From Catellatospora coxensis (GTDB lineage: Bacteria; Actinomycetota; Actinomycetes; Mycobacteriales; Micromonosporaceae), in assembly GCF_016862635.1 (NCBI RefSeq), contig NZ_BONI01000001.1, positions 1 to 64,000 on the forward strand: a stretch of DNA of 64,000 nt, written 5' to 3'. Each line of letters starts with the position of its first letter. Positions within the stretch are counted from its first letter, which is position 1. The notes below the pieces were generated by a model. The model saw only the letters and a list, made by a program, of their open reading frames with translations, ran no database searches and had not been told where the DNA came from. This document shows, piece by piece, positions 1 to 8,230 of this stretch. A program made the translations under genes and the position numbers.

Positions 1-6
1 AGCCTC

Positions 7-25
7 TAAGAGTTGCGGCCGGGGG
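7..25. repeat. Partial copy of the AAGAGTTGC palindrome family
   Basis: Nineteen bases here are identical to positions 6664-6682, the right arm and flank of the large hairpin upstream of accD. The left arm would lie outside the window. The remaining bases to 149 show no gene; they are the downstream region of the small gene at 150-476. Confidence 0.6.
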
Positions 26-149
26 ACAGCGCCCGCGCCGCCGGCCTGGTCGCCGCGGGGCCCGGTGGTGGGTGAGGTCTCGGGTGGGTGGGCATGGTTG
101 AGGCCCCGGCCGCGGGGCGGACGGGGCCTCAAGGTGAGACAGAGGGGGC

Positions 150-476
150 TCAGCCCTCGAAGATGCCGGCCTCGGCGAGGCGCTTCTCGGTGGCGTCCCA
201 CCCGTGGCCCGGGTGGGTGCTGTTGAGAGCGACCAGCTCGGCGCGGATCTTGGCGGCGTGGCCGGCGCCCGCGAGCACGCGGATCTCCTCGACGAAGGCG
301 TCCGAAGAGGTGCTCAGGTGCACGGTCTTGCCGTTGGTGAGGTTCCGCACGTAGGCGTGCTTGCCGTTGTTCAGCGGAATGATGTACTTGAACTCACCGA
401 GCACGCTCAGCGCGCCACCCTTGGCCTCACCGGCCCGGACAGACGCGCGCGCGGTCTTGGAGGTGTTGCTCGCCAC
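150..476 (-). CDS. Small conserved protein of unknown function
   Basis: I do not recognise this 108-residue protein. It has a short basic, Ala/Ser-rich N-terminus, then a segment reading GEFKYIIPLNNGKHAYVRN followed by a mixed helical C-terminus ending GIFEG. There is no signal peptide or membrane segment, so it is probably cytoplasmic. The GTG start at 476 is supported by AAGGAG six bases upstream. It is transcribed alone, divergently from the DUF3145 gene, with about 235 bp between them. Codon use is typical of the window, so I regard it as real. Confidence 0.72.
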   Translation of the reverse strand: MASNTSKTARASVRAGEAKGGALSVLGEFKYIIPLNNGKHAYVRNLTNGKTVHLSTSSDAFVEEIRVLAGAGHAAKIRAELVALNSTHPGHGWDATEKRLAEAGIFEG

Positions 477-711
477 GACGTACTCCTTGAAAGTCTGGTT
501 GACTTAAGAACTCTACACGACCCCTGAGCAGACCCTGACCGGCGTCGCCTTCCGGTGTGACGGACACGTCGCCGCGGGCCGCTCGGACAATTCATCCGGC
601 GAGTTTGGCGATTCTCTGGCGCCACATCCGCCCCAGACGTCATCATGGGTGAGATCGCCGGAGTCGCCAGGCCGTAGGGGAAGACGCGCCTGTCCGTCTC
701 GGGAGGTCACC

Positions 712-1206
712 GTGCCCACGCGTGGCGTCGTACACGTCCACTCGAGCCCGCTTGCCGTGTGCCCTCACGTCGAGTGGGCGATTTCGCGCGCCCTGAAAAG
801 CGGCGCGGTCAACCTGCACTGGACCGTGCAGCCACTCGAACCCAGCGCCCGGCGCGCCGAGTGCGGCTGGTCCGGCCGTCCCGGCACCGCCGCGGAGATC
901 GCGGCCGAGCTGCGCCAGTGGCCGATGCTGCGGTTCGAGATCACCGAGGAGCCGAGCGCCGGTGTCGACGGCGAGCGCTTCATGCACGTGCCCGGCCGCG
1001 GCCTGTTCCGGGCGGCGATGGGCGCGGCCGGCGACATCCAGCTCGGCGAGGACCGGCTGCGCTCGCTCATCGCGGGCAGCCGCAGCCCGGAGGCGCTGGC
1101 GCACGCCCTCGACATGGCGATGGGCACCCCCTGGGACGCCGAACTGGAGCCGTATCGCTACGCCGCCGAGGGCGCGCCGGTGACGCTGCTGACCAGGGCG
1201 GGTTAG
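712..1206 (+). CDS. DUF3145 family protein
   Basis: The 164-residue product begins VPTRGVVHVHSSPLAVCPH and continues with a pattern (HVEWAI, LHWTVQP, RFEITEEPS) that I recognise as the actinobacterial DUF3145 family, whose function is unknown. The GTG start at 712 is chosen because GGGAGG lies five bases upstream and the family begins at this point; the reading frame is open further upstream but without a ribosome site. No signal peptide or membrane segment. It precedes the GH3 lipoprotein gene by 89 bp on the same strand, but a separate ribosome site and gap leave co-transcription uncertain. Confidence 0.85.
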   Translation: MPTRGVVHVHSSPLAVCPHVEWAISRALKSGAVNLHWTVQPLEPSARRAECGWSGRPGTAAEIAAELRQWPMLRFEITEEPSAGVDGERFMHVPGRGLFRAAMGAAGDIQLGEDRLRSLIAGSRSPEALAHALDMAMGTPWDAELEPYRYAAEGAPVTLLTRAG

Positions 1207-1295
1207 TCCGCGCGTGGGTGGCGGGCTCGGCCGTAAGGAGGATGTGGTCGCGTGTAACGGTTGACCCCGTCCCGTACTGCTGGTGGGATACCCGC

Positions 1296-2993
1296 GTGAC
1301 CTCGTCAACGCAGAAGTGGTTCCGCCGGCTCGGCGCCGTCGTGTCCGGCCTGTGCACCGTGGCGGTCGTGGCAAGCGCATGCGGCACGGCGCCCGACAAC
1401 GGGGGAACTCTGCCGATGCAGGATCCGGCCGACGTCTCCGCCAAGGTCGCGGGGATCATCAAGAAGATGTCCGACGCGGACCTCGCCGGCCAGGTGCTGA
1501 TGCCGTTCGCCTACGGGCGCTCGGCCACCGACGTCTCCGCCGGCACCGCGGCGGGCAACAAGGCCATCGCGGGTGTGGACACCCCCGCGCAGATGATCGA
1601 GAAGTACCGGCTCGGCGGCATGATCCTGATCGGGTTCGGCGGCAACGACCCGACCGCGGCCAACCAGCCGGTCAACAACGTGCAGTCGCCGGAGCAGGTG
1701 CGGGCGCTGACCGGGGGCCTGCAGGCGGCCGCGGCCCGGCTGCCCGCCGACGTGCCGCTGCTGATCGGCATGGACCAGGAGTTCGGCGTGGTCACCCGGC
1801 TCACCACCGGGATGACGGTGCTGCCCAGCGCGATGACGTTCGGGGCGGCGGCCGACCCGCGGCTGACCGAGGTGGCCTGGCGCGCGGCGGGCCTGGAGCT
1901 GGCCGCGGTGGGCGTGAACGTGAACTTCGCCCCGGTCGCCGACGTGCTCGGCCCGGCGGGCAGCACCGTGATCGGCTCCCGGTCGTACGGGTCGGACCCG
2001 CGGGCCGCCGGTGACCAGGTCGTCGCCGCGGTCAACGGCATGCGGGCGGGCGGCGTGGCCGCGACGCTCAAGCACTTCCCCGGGCACGGCCACACCAGCG
2101 CGGACAGCCACACCGAGCTGCCGGTCGTGAAGCAGTCCCGGCAGCTGCTGGACACCGACGACCTGGCCACCTTCAAGGCCGGCATCAAGGCCGGGGCGCC
2201 GATCATCATGTCGGGCCACCTGGACGTGCAGTCGGTCGACCCGGGCGTGGCGGCGACGTTCTCCAAGAAGGTGCTGACCGACCTGCTCCGCAAGGAGCTG
2301 GGTTTCCAGGGCGTCGTGGTGACCGACGGCATGAACATGGCCCCGGCGATGAAGGTGCCGCCGGGCGAGGCCGCCGTGAAGGCGCTGCTGGCCGGAAACG
2401 ACCTGATCCTCATGCCGCCGCACGTGGGCCAGGCGCACCAGGGCATCGTCGACGCGGTGAAGGCGGGCACCCTGCCGCGGTCGCGGCTCGTCGAGGCCGT
2501 CGGCCGGATCCTGCACCTCAAGCTCGGCTTCGGCCAGGCCGCGGCCCCCGCCCTGTCCACGGTGGGCACCCACCAGCAGGACGTCGCCCCGCTCGCCGCG
2601 GCCGCCGTCACGGTGCTGCGCGGAGCCTGCGGCAAGGCGCTGGTCGCCGGGCCGGTGCGGGTGACCGCCTCCGCGGGCCGGGACAAGGCCCGCAACCGCC
2701 TGACCGAGGCGCTCAAGACGTCCGGGGCCACCGTCGTCGAGACCGGCGGCAGCGTCGTCCACCTCGTCGGGTACGGCGACACGGCCGAGGACCTGGCCGC
2801 GGGCGCGGCGGTCACCGTGCACATGGACGTGCCCACGCTGCTGGCCAAGTCGACGTCGAAGGTGCTGGTCGCGACGTACTCGTCCAGTGACCTGTCCATG
2901 GACGGGCTGGCCGCGGTGCTGACCGGGAAGGCCAAGCCGACCGGCCGCTCGCCGATCGAGGTGGCCGGCCTGCCCCGGACGACCTGCGCCTGA
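1296..2993 (+). CDS. Lipoprotein beta-N-acetylhexosaminidase, glycoside hydrolase family 3
   Basis: The 565-residue protein is predicted to cleave N-acetylhexosaminides, as NagZ-type GH3 enzymes do in peptidoglycan turnover. The GTG start at 1296 follows GGTGGGA and gives a lipoprotein signal with Cys after VVASA (about residue 30). The GH3 N-terminal barrel carries KHFPGHG (259-265) followed by D-S-H (270-272), the NagZ catalytic His/Asp loop, and VVTDGMN with the nucleophile Asp near 344. A C-terminal Ala-rich domain of about 160 residues follows the barrel. An upstream in-frame ATG at 1242 is possible but would spoil the signal peptide. A strong hairpin at 2999-3042 ends the gene. Confidence 0.9.
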   Translation: MTSSTQKWFRRLGAVVSGLCTVAVVASACGTAPDNGGTLPMQDPADVSAKVAGIIKKMSDADLAGQVLMPFAYGRSATDVSAGTAAGNKAIAGVDTPAQMIEKYRLGGMILIGFGGNDPTAANQPVNNVQSPEQVRALTGGLQAAAARLPADVPLLIGMDQEFGVVTRLTTGMTVLPSAMTFGAAADPRLTEVAWRAAGLELAAVGVNVNFAPVADVLGPAGSTVIGSRSYGSDPRAAGDQVVAAVNGMRAGGVAATLKHFPGHGHTSADSHTELPVVKQSRQLLDTDDLATFKAGIKAGAPIIMSGHLDVQSVDPGVAATFSKKVLTDLLRKELGFQGVVVTDGMNMAPAMKVPPGEAAVKALLAGNDLILMPPHVGQAHQGIVDAVKAGTLPRSRLVEAVGRILHLKLGFGQAAAPALSTVGTHQQDVAPLAAAAVTVLRGACGKALVAGPVRVTASAGRDKARNRLTEALKTSGATVVETGGSVVHLVGYGDTAEDLAAGAAVTVHMDVPTLLAKSTSKVLVATYSSSDLSMDGLAAVLTGKAKPTGRSPIEVAGLPRTTCA

Positions 2994-2998
2994 TCTGC

Positions 2999-3042
2999 CG
3001 AGACGCCCGCTGCGTGCCCCCGTGGCCGCAGCGGGCGTCTCG
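2999..3042. terminator. Bidirectional terminator hairpin
   Basis: A 16-bp perfect stem (2999-3014 with 3027-3042) with a 12-base loop lies between the convergent GH3 and ECF sigma genes. Confidence 0.8.
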
Positions 3043-3097
3043 CTGTCCGCAGGGCCATGTCGTCAGGTCAGCACCAGCCACTGCCTGCCGTCGTTGT

Positions 3098-4405
3098 TCA
3101 CGCAGCGGCAGCTCCGTCGGATGCCTCCCGGAGCTCGTCGGCGCGGTCGAGCAGTGCGCGCCGCTCGACATCGCTGTGGGCGTGCGCGGCGGCGGCACGG
3201 AACAGGTCCGCGGCGCGCGCCCGGTCGCCGGCCCGCGCGGTGAGGTCGGCCTCCGCGGCGATCGCCAGCGGGTAGCCGTCGAGTGCCCCGCCCGCGCGGG
3301 CGCGGCCCAGCAGGTCCAGCCCGGCCGCGGGCCCGTGGGCGTAGCCGTGCGCGACCGCCCGGTTCAGCTCGATCACGGGGCTGGGCCGCAGCTCGGCGAG
3401 CCGGTCGTAGCAGTCCGCGATGCGCCGCCAGTCGGTGTCGGGGACGGACGCCGCCGTGGCGTGGCAGGCCGCGATCAGGGCCTGCAGCGCGTAGGGCCCG
3501 GGTTCGCCGAGCGCCGGGTCGCCGAGGTCTGGTTCGCCGAGGCCTGTTCCACCGAGGCCTGTTCCACCGAGGCCGGACAGGATGCCGACGGCTTCGTCGA
3601 TCGCGGTGCGGTCCCAGCGGGCGCGGTCCTGCCGGTCGAGCGGGACCAGGTCGCCGGCCGCGTCGCGGCGGGCGTGCCGCCGCGAGTGCTGCAGCAGGAA
3701 CAGCGCGAGCAGGGCGTGCGCCTCGGCCTGGGCGGGCATGAGCCGGGCGAGCAGGCGGGCCAGCCGGATCGCCTCGTCGGCGAAGGCGGGCTCCCCGTCG
3801 GGGTTGTAGCCGTGGGTGAACAGCAGGTACAGCACGGCCAGCACGCCGGGCAGGCGCTCCTGCAACGCGGGGCCGGTCGGCACGCGATACGGGATGCGGG
3901 CTTCGGAGATCTTGGTTTTGGCCCGGGTCAGCCGCCGGGTCATGGTGGACTCGCTGACCAGGAACGCGCGGGCGATGTCGGGGGTCGGCACGGCGCAGAT
4001 GGTGCGCAGGGTCAGCGCCACCCGGCCTTCGAGCGGCAGCGCGGGATGGCAGCAGGTGAAGACCAGCCGCAGGCGGTCGTCCACGATCTCCTCCGGCTCC
4101 GGTTCGGCGGTGGCCGCGGTCAGCGCCAGCACGGCCAGTTCACGCAGCTTGCGGCGTTCGACGGTGCCGCGCCGCAGCACGTCGAGGGCGCGGTTGCGGG
4201 CCACGGTCATCAGCCAGCCGCCCGGGTTGTCCGGCACGCCGTCGGCCGGCCAGCGGTCGAGCGCGAGCGCCAGCGCCTCCTGGGCGCAGTCCTCGGCCAG
4301 CGTCCAGTCGCCGGTGATCCTGATCAGGGGGGCCACGATGCGCTGGTACGCCTCGGTGGCCGCGGCCGCGGCGGCCTGCGCCGCCGCGGCTCGTGCCTCG
4401 GTCAA
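3098..4405 (-). CDS. ECF sigma factor with C-terminal DUF6596/TPR-like domain (ECF42-like)
   Basis: The 435-residue protein has a sigma region 2 (around DWTLAEDCAQEALALALDRWP, residues about 30-50), region 4 (RTICAVPTPDIARAFLVSES, about 145-165), and a long C-terminal domain with the DUF6596 signature LYLLFTHGYN. This architecture next to a YCII/DGPF gene matches the ECF42 type, in which the C-terminal extension replaces a classical anti-sigma factor. The TTG start at 4405 overlaps the upstream TGA as TTGA, so the two genes are translationally coupled. A 15-bp tandem repeat at about 3515-3574 encodes a Gly-Leu-rich linker. Upstream in-frame codons run out of frame through the neighbour and are not used. 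Confidence 0.88.
   Translation of the reverse strand: MTEARAAAAQAAAAAATEAYQRIVAPLIRITGDWTLAEDCAQEALALALDRWPADGVPDNPGGWLMTVARNRALDVLRRGTVERRKLRELAVLALTAATAEPEPEEIVDDRLRLVFTCCHPALPLEGRVALTLRTICAVPTPDIARAFLVSESTMTRRLTRAKTKISEARIPYRVPTGPALQERLPGVLAVLYLLFTHGYNPDGEPAFADEAIRLARLLARLMPAQAEAHALLALFLLQHSRRHARRDAAGDLVPLDRQDRARWDRTAIDEAVGILSGLGGTGLGGTGLGEPDLGDPALGEPGPYALQALIAACHATAASVPDTDWRRIADCYDRLAELRPSPVIELNRAVAHGYAHGPAAGLDLLGRARAGGALDGYPLAIAAEADLTARAGDRARAADLFRAAAAHAHSDVERRALLDRADELREASDGAAAA
3515..3574. repeat. 15-bp tandem repeat inside the sigma factor gene
   Basis: Period-15 repeats of the type GTTCCACCGAGGCCT occur back to back (exact at 3545-3559 and 3560-3574, degenerate to the left). They encode a G-G-T-G-L type five-residue repeat at about residues 277-300 of the sigma factor. 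Confidence 0.8.
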
Positions 4406-4740
4406 GACCGGTCCCAGTCGGCCTGCGGCCGGATCTCGATGCGACCACCGCGGGCCATCGGGTGCGCCTTCGCGACCTCGATCGCCTCGTCCAGGTCGGC
4501 GCACTCCAGCAGGTCGAAGCCGACGATCAGCTCCTTGGTCTCGGCGAACGGCCCGTCGGAGACCAGGGTCTGCCCGTCGCGCACCCGCACGGTCGTCGCC
4601 GTCGACTTCGGCGCGAGCGCCATGCCCATCAGGCGCTGGCCGCTGGCGTCGTGCCGGTCCACCCAGAGGTTGACGTCGGGCTCGGGCGTGGGGTCGGTGT
4701 CCGGCTCGGTGTCGGTGCAGACGAACATCAGATACTTCAT
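4402..4740 (-). CDS. YCII-related / DGPF domain protein
   Basis: The 112-residue protein is a YCII (DGPF-motif) family member, recognisable from MKYLMFVC at the start and VSDGPFAETKELIVGFDLLE at about residues 60-80. These small alpha/beta ferredoxin-like proteins are regularly encoded beside ECF42-type sigma factors and are thought to sense or modulate, but their chemistry is not settled. The gene is first in a two-gene operon and shares a TTGA overlap with the sigma gene. The ATG start at 4740 follows GGGAGCGAAGAG. Length is normal for the family. Confidence 0.9.
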   Translation of the reverse strand: MKYLMFVCTDTEPDTDPTPEPDVNLWVDRHDASGQRLMGMALAPKSTATTVRVRDGQTLVSDGPFAETKELIVGFDLLECADLDEAIEVAKAHPMARGGRIEIRPQADWDRS

Positions 4741-4824
4741 CTCTTCGCTCCCTAGCTTTCGAGTTCACCCCGGTGACGAACGGCGAACCCCGTTCCGGAC
4801 AACCCCCACCAAGATTTTTAAAGG

Positions 4825-4866
4825 AAGGGCACCTTCTTAACGCTCCGCGTATAAGAAGGTGCCCTT
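4825..4866. repeat. Family A palindrome, copy 1 (divergent)
   Basis: Perfect 15-bp arms AAGGGCACCTTCTTA (4825-4839) and its complement (4852-4866) with a 12-base loop. The outer arms match the other family A copies at 5722, 24479, 50397 and 54039, but the loop differs. It sits upstream of the YCII-sigma operon in a gap of 328 bases without any convincing gene. Confidence 0.85.
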
Positions 4867-4974
4867 GTTAACGCGGTATGCCGTGTGAGCAGGGCATCGG
4901 CGAGACGACGGCGCGGAGGCCGCCACCTCCCGGCCCGCGCCGCCGAGGACATGACGTCGCTCGCAGGCTTACCT

Positions 4975-5010
4975 CTTTTTTGATGTGCCCACATCAAAAA
5001 AGATGTGGGC
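4975..5010. promoter_or_regulatory. Two overlapping, mutually exclusive hairpins
   Basis: Stem 1 pairs 4975-4987 (CTTTTTTGATGTG) with 4990-5002. Stem 2 pairs 4987-4995 (GCCCACATC) with 5002-5010 across an A6 loop. The two share 4990-4995, so only one can form. The element lies in the gap between the XdhC-like gene and the YCII-sigma operon; read leftward the T-rich side of stem 1 resembles a terminator for the XdhC gene. Confidence 0.6.
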
Positions 5011-5068
5011 GCCGGCAGACATGGCCAAGCGCACGCGCCACCTGCTCCCGGCTGCGTCACCAGGCGGG

Positions 5069-5599
5069 TCAGAAGGCGAAGCCGCCGGGGCGGTCGTTGC
5101 GGTCGGCGATCAGCCCGGCCAGCGTCGCCACGGCGATCTCCGCGGGCGTACGCGACCCGATGTTCAACCCGATCGGCCGGTGCACCCGCGCCACCGCGCT
5201 CTCGCCCACCCCGCGTTCACGCAGCGCCGCCACGTGCGGGGCGGTGTGCCGCGGGCTGCCCATCACGCCGATCCAGCGGGCCCGGGTCTGCAGCGCCGCG
5301 TCCAGGATCGCGCCGAGTTCCGCCCGGTCGTGGTCGGTGACCACCACGTCGGCGTCGCCGTCGGCGAACGACGGGTCGACGGTGCTGGCCAGCCGCAGGT
5401 GCTCGGGCCGGGACACGCTCTCGATCAGGTGCAGGTCGGGCTCGACGAGCACGGTGCGGTAGCCGAGGTCGTGGCCGAAGTGCAGCAGGTGCTCGGCGAC
5501 AGGGGACGCGAAGACGGCGACCAGGGTGCGCGCGCCGTGTGGCGCGGGAAGATCGCCGTGCGCGGCGGCGCAGGCCGGATCCGTGTGCCGATGTGCCAT
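5069..5599 (-). CDS. XdhC-like protein (Rossmann domain)
   Basis: The 176-residue protein corresponds to the C-terminal NAD(P)-binding-like domain of XdhC/CoxF proteins, which assist insertion or sulfuration of molybdenum cofactor in xanthine dehydrogenase-type enzymes. Supporting segments are VVVTDHDRAELGAILDAAL, WIGVMGSPRH and the family-typical GLNIGSRTPAEIAVATLAGL near the C-terminus. The N-terminal XdhC_CoxI domain of long family members is absent, so this is the short form. No molybdoenzyme genes lie in the window; the gene stands alone between palindromic repeats. Confidence 0.82.
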   Translation of the reverse strand: MAHRHTDPACAAAHGDLPAPHGARTLVAVFASPVAEHLLHFGHDLGYRTVLVEPDLHLIESVSRPEHLRLASTVDPSFADGDADVVVTDHDRAELGAILDAALQTRARWIGVMGSPRHTAPHVAALRERGVGESAVARVHRPIGLNIGSRTPAEIAVATLAGLIADRNDRPGGFAF

Positions 5600-5721
5600 C
5601 CGCCCAGCCTAGTACCGTGCCGTCGCTGCGCAGGCCGACAGCGATGAGCCAGGCTCTGCGGCGGTGATCGCGGTGAGGCGAGTCCGCCGGGAAGTCGCAG
5701 ATCAGCTGCGTGCTGCGTTAA

Positions 5722-5765
5722 GAAGGGCACCTTCTACAACGCGGAGCGTTGTGAAGGTGCCCTTC
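5722..5765. repeat. Family A palindrome, copy 2
   Basis: A 44-base element: arm GAAGGGCACCTTC then T plus ACAACGC, loop GGA, then the complementary arm lacking the bulged T. It is identical base for base to 24479-24522 and 54039-54082. It lies between the XdhC gene start and the SGNH remnant. Confidence 0.9.
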
Positions 5766-5829
5766 CTTTGTTCTCAGGGGACGGGGGCGGTGGCGCGGAT
5801 GGTGTGGGCGGTGATGGTGGACATGACCA

Positions 5830-6587
5830 TCGTCTGGTCGGGTTCGGGGGTGGCGCGACGGGTGCGACCCGGCGTTCAGCGAGTCCGAGGTGCGCAAACC
5901 CTGCATGTACGGCGACACGGGCGGCAAGACCACCATCGTCCTGTTCGGCGACTCGCACGCCGGGCACTGGTTCCCGCCGCTGGACACGATCGCCAAGCAG
6001 CGCGGCTGGCGGCTGGCCGTGGTCACCAAGTCGGCCTGCTCCGCCGCCAGCACCCTGATCTACATGAGCAACCTCAAGCGGCCGTACGAGGAGTGCGTGC
6101 GCTGGCGCGACGCCGCCGTGGAGTACATCCGCTCGCTGAATCCCGCGATGGTGGTGATGTCGTCCAACGGCAACGGCAACGGCGACGCCCTCGACGTCGG
6201 GCCCGACCAGGCGACCGGCTGGGCGTCGGCGTGGCGCAAGACGTTCGGCCGGCTCGCCCGGCCCGGCCAGAAGCAGGTGCTGATCAGCGACACCGCCTGG
6301 CCCGCCGGCGACGCCCCGGAGTGCGTGTCGAGCCACCTGGCCAAGCTGGAGGCCTGCCACCGCCCCACCCAGGCCGCGATCGGCGACGGCCGCCGCCGCG
6401 CCCTCGTCGCCGAGGCCGCGACCCTCGACGGCGTCACCGTCATCGACCCGCTCCCGTGGATGTGCACGGCCGCCAAGTGCCCCGTCGTCATCGGCAACGT
6501 CCTCGTCTACAGGACAACAGCCACCTCACCGCGACCTTCGCCGCCCTCCTCGCCACCGTCCTAGCCGACCGCCTCCCCCCGCCCTGA
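5830..6587 (+). pseudogene. Truncated, frameshifted SGNH domain of an OafA-type acyltransferase
   Basis: The frame from about 5866 encodes SESEVRKPCMYGD, then TTIVLFGDSHAGHW, the block I SGNH nucleophile motif, and later WMCTAAKCPVVIGNVLVY, typical of the SGNH domain that follows an acyltransferase-3 membrane domain. The ten-helix membrane domain is missing: an in-frame TGA sits at 5824 and nothing similar precedes it. At about 6512 one base is lost, so the catalytic Asp-x-x-His segment (DNSHLTATFA) continues in another frame to the TGA at 6585. Both lesions indicate a decaying remnant. A sequencing error could explain the frameshift but not the missing N-terminus. Confidence 0.78.
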
Positions 6588-6611
6588 CGCCCCCGCCCAC
6601 CCCCCACCTGG

Positions 6612-6674
6612 CGCAACTCTTAAAGACTTGCGGCCTCGGAGTGGCCCGGAGGCCGCAAGTCTTTAAGAGTTGCG
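6612..6674. terminator. 26-bp perfect inverted repeat (family C)
   Basis: Arms 6612-6637 and 6649-6674 are perfectly complementary over 26 bp with an 11-base loop. The outer part is CGCAACTCTTAAAG, the core of family C. It lies between the SGNH remnant and the 3' end of accD, so it can terminate both strands. Confidence 0.85.
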
Positions 6675-6682
6675 GCCGGGGG

Positions 6683-8086
6683 TCAGAGGGGGATGTTGCC
6701 GTGGGCGCCGCGGGCGGCGGGGGCGGCGGCGAGGGCTTCGGCGATGCGTTTGCGGGACTCGGCGGGTTTGATGACGTCGTCGACGACGCCGATCTCCAGG
6801 GCGCGGTTGACGCCGCCCGCGGCCCGGGTCTGCTCCTCGACCAGGCGTACCCGCAGCACCTCGCGCTCGTCGGGCGGGGCGGCGGCGAGCCTGCGGCGGT
6901 GCAGGATGTTCACGGCTGCGCCCGCGCCCATGACGGCGACCTCGGCGTTCGGCCACGCGAACACGGCGCTCGCGCCGAGCGAACGCGAGTTCATCGCGAT
7001 GTACGCCCCGCCGTACGCCTTGCGGGTCACCAGCGTCACCCGGGGCACGACGGCCTCGGCGAAGGCGTGCAGCAGCTTCGCGCCGCGGCGTACCACACCG
7101 TCCCACTCCTGGCCGAGGCCGGGCAGGTAGCCGGGCACGTCCACGACGACGATCAGCGGCACGCCGAGCGCGTCGCACATGCGCACGAAGCGGGCGGCCT
7201 TCTCGGCCCCGGCGGAGTCGAGGCAGCCGCCCAGGCGCAGCGGGTTGTTGGCGACGACGCCGACGGTGCGGCCGGCGAAGCGGCCCAGGGCGGTCACGAC
7301 GTTCGGGGCCCACCTGGCGTGCAGCTCCACGCCGGGCTCGTCGAGCAGGGCCTTGACCAGGGGTCGGACGTCGTACGCCCGGTTGGCCTGCTCGGGCAGC
7401 CACGCGCCGAGGTCCCGGTCGTCGGCGACGTCGGCGGGGGACAGGCGGCCGGGCCGGCCGAGCAGCCGGGCCAGCCGCCGTGCCTCGGCGACCGCGGAGG
7501 CGTCGTCCTTGCAGGTGAGGTGCACGACGCCGGAGCGGCGGCCGTGCGCGTCGGGGCCGCCCAGGCTCTCCATGTCGACCTGCTCGCCGGTGACGGAGCG
7601 GACGACCTCGGGCCCGGTCACGAAGATCCGGCCCGCATTGCTCATGATCACGATATCGGTCAGCGCCGGCCCGTACGCCGCGCCACCGGCCGCCGGGCCG
7701 AGCACCACGGAGATCTGCGGCACGCGGCCCGAGGCCCGCACCATCGCCGCGAAGACCTGCCCGACACCGTCCAGCGCGACGACGCCCTCGGCCAGCCGGG
7801 CCCCGCCGGAGTGCCACAGGCCGACGACGGGCAGACGCTCGCGGACCGCGGTGTCGATGACGTCCACGATGTGCTCGCAGCCCTGCGCGCCCAGCGCCCC
7901 GCCCATGCGGGTGGCGTCGGTGGCGAAGGCGACCGCGGGCATGCCGTCGATCTCGCCGCGCGCGCCGAGCACGCCCGAGCCGTCCGCGCCGGCCAGGGTA
8001 CGCAGCGTGCCCTCGTCGAACAGGGCCCGCAGCCGTACCAGCGGGTCGCGGTGGTCGACGATGCCCGCCGCCGAGGTCGTGGTCAT
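6683..8086 (-). CDS. accD: Acyl-CoA carboxylase, carboxyltransferase beta subunit
   Basis: This 467-residue protein belongs to the PccB/AccD carboxyltransferase family, which transfers CO2 from biotin to acetyl- or propionyl-CoA. Visible features are GLWHSGGARLAEGV and VLGPAAGGAAYGPALTD in the N-terminal half and VDVPGYLPG, RKAYGGAYIAMNS in the C-terminal half, the two crotonase-like halves of the fold. The ATG start at 8086 has AGGGAG five to nine bases upstream. It follows fabF on the same strand after a 144-bp gap holding a hairpin, so it may be read through from the fab operon to supply malonyl-CoA. The biotinylated alpha subunit is not in the window, and substrate choice cannot be read from sequence. 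Confidence 0.9.
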   Translation of the reverse strand: MTTTSAAGIVDHRDPLVRLRALFDEGTLRTLAGADGSGVLGARGEIDGMPAVAFATDATRMGGALGAQGCEHIVDVIDTAVRERLPVVGLWHSGGARLAEGVVALDGVGQVFAAMVRASGRVPQISVVLGPAAGGAAYGPALTDIVIMSNAGRIFVTGPEVVRSVTGEQVDMESLGGPDAHGRRSGVVHLTCKDDASAVAEARRLARLLGRPGRLSPADVADDRDLGAWLPEQANRAYDVRPLVKALLDEPGVELHARWAPNVVTALGRFAGRTVGVVANNPLRLGGCLDSAGAEKAARFVRMCDALGVPLIVVVDVPGYLPGLGQEWDGVVRRGAKLLHAFAEAVVPRVTLVTRKAYGGAYIAMNSRSLGASAVFAWPNAEVAVMGAGAAVNILHRRRLAAAPPDEREVLRVRLVEEQTRAAGGVNRALEIGVVDDVIKPAESRKRIAEALAAAPAARGAHGNIPL

Positions 8087-8120
8087 GCGGATCTCCCTTG
8101 GGGCAGGCGGTCTACGCGAC

Positions 8121-8152
8121 GACGCCCAGGCGCACTGAGGCACCTGGGCGTC
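8121..8152 (-). terminator. Hairpin between fabF and accD
   Basis: Arms GACGCCCAGG (8121-8130) and complement (8143-8152), 12-base loop, no clear T-run. It could attenuate rather than fully stop transcription entering accD. Confidence 0.55.
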
Positions 8153-8230
8153 GCCTGGCCACGAGCCCGGGGACCGAACTGCTCGGCCGACCAGGCTCAG
8201 GGCCGCGTCTTGAGCTGCCGGTCACTCGGC

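Noticed and set aside
759-1295. N-terminal extension of the GH3 protein
   Set aside because: Overlaps the DUF3145 gene out of frame and would place the lipoprotein signal internally; the GTG at 1296 explains the data better.
4878-5462. Plus-strand frame of 194 codons between the YCII and XdhC genes
   Set aside because: Mostly antisense to the XdhC-like gene, with a low-complexity Pro/Arg start; no ribosome site.
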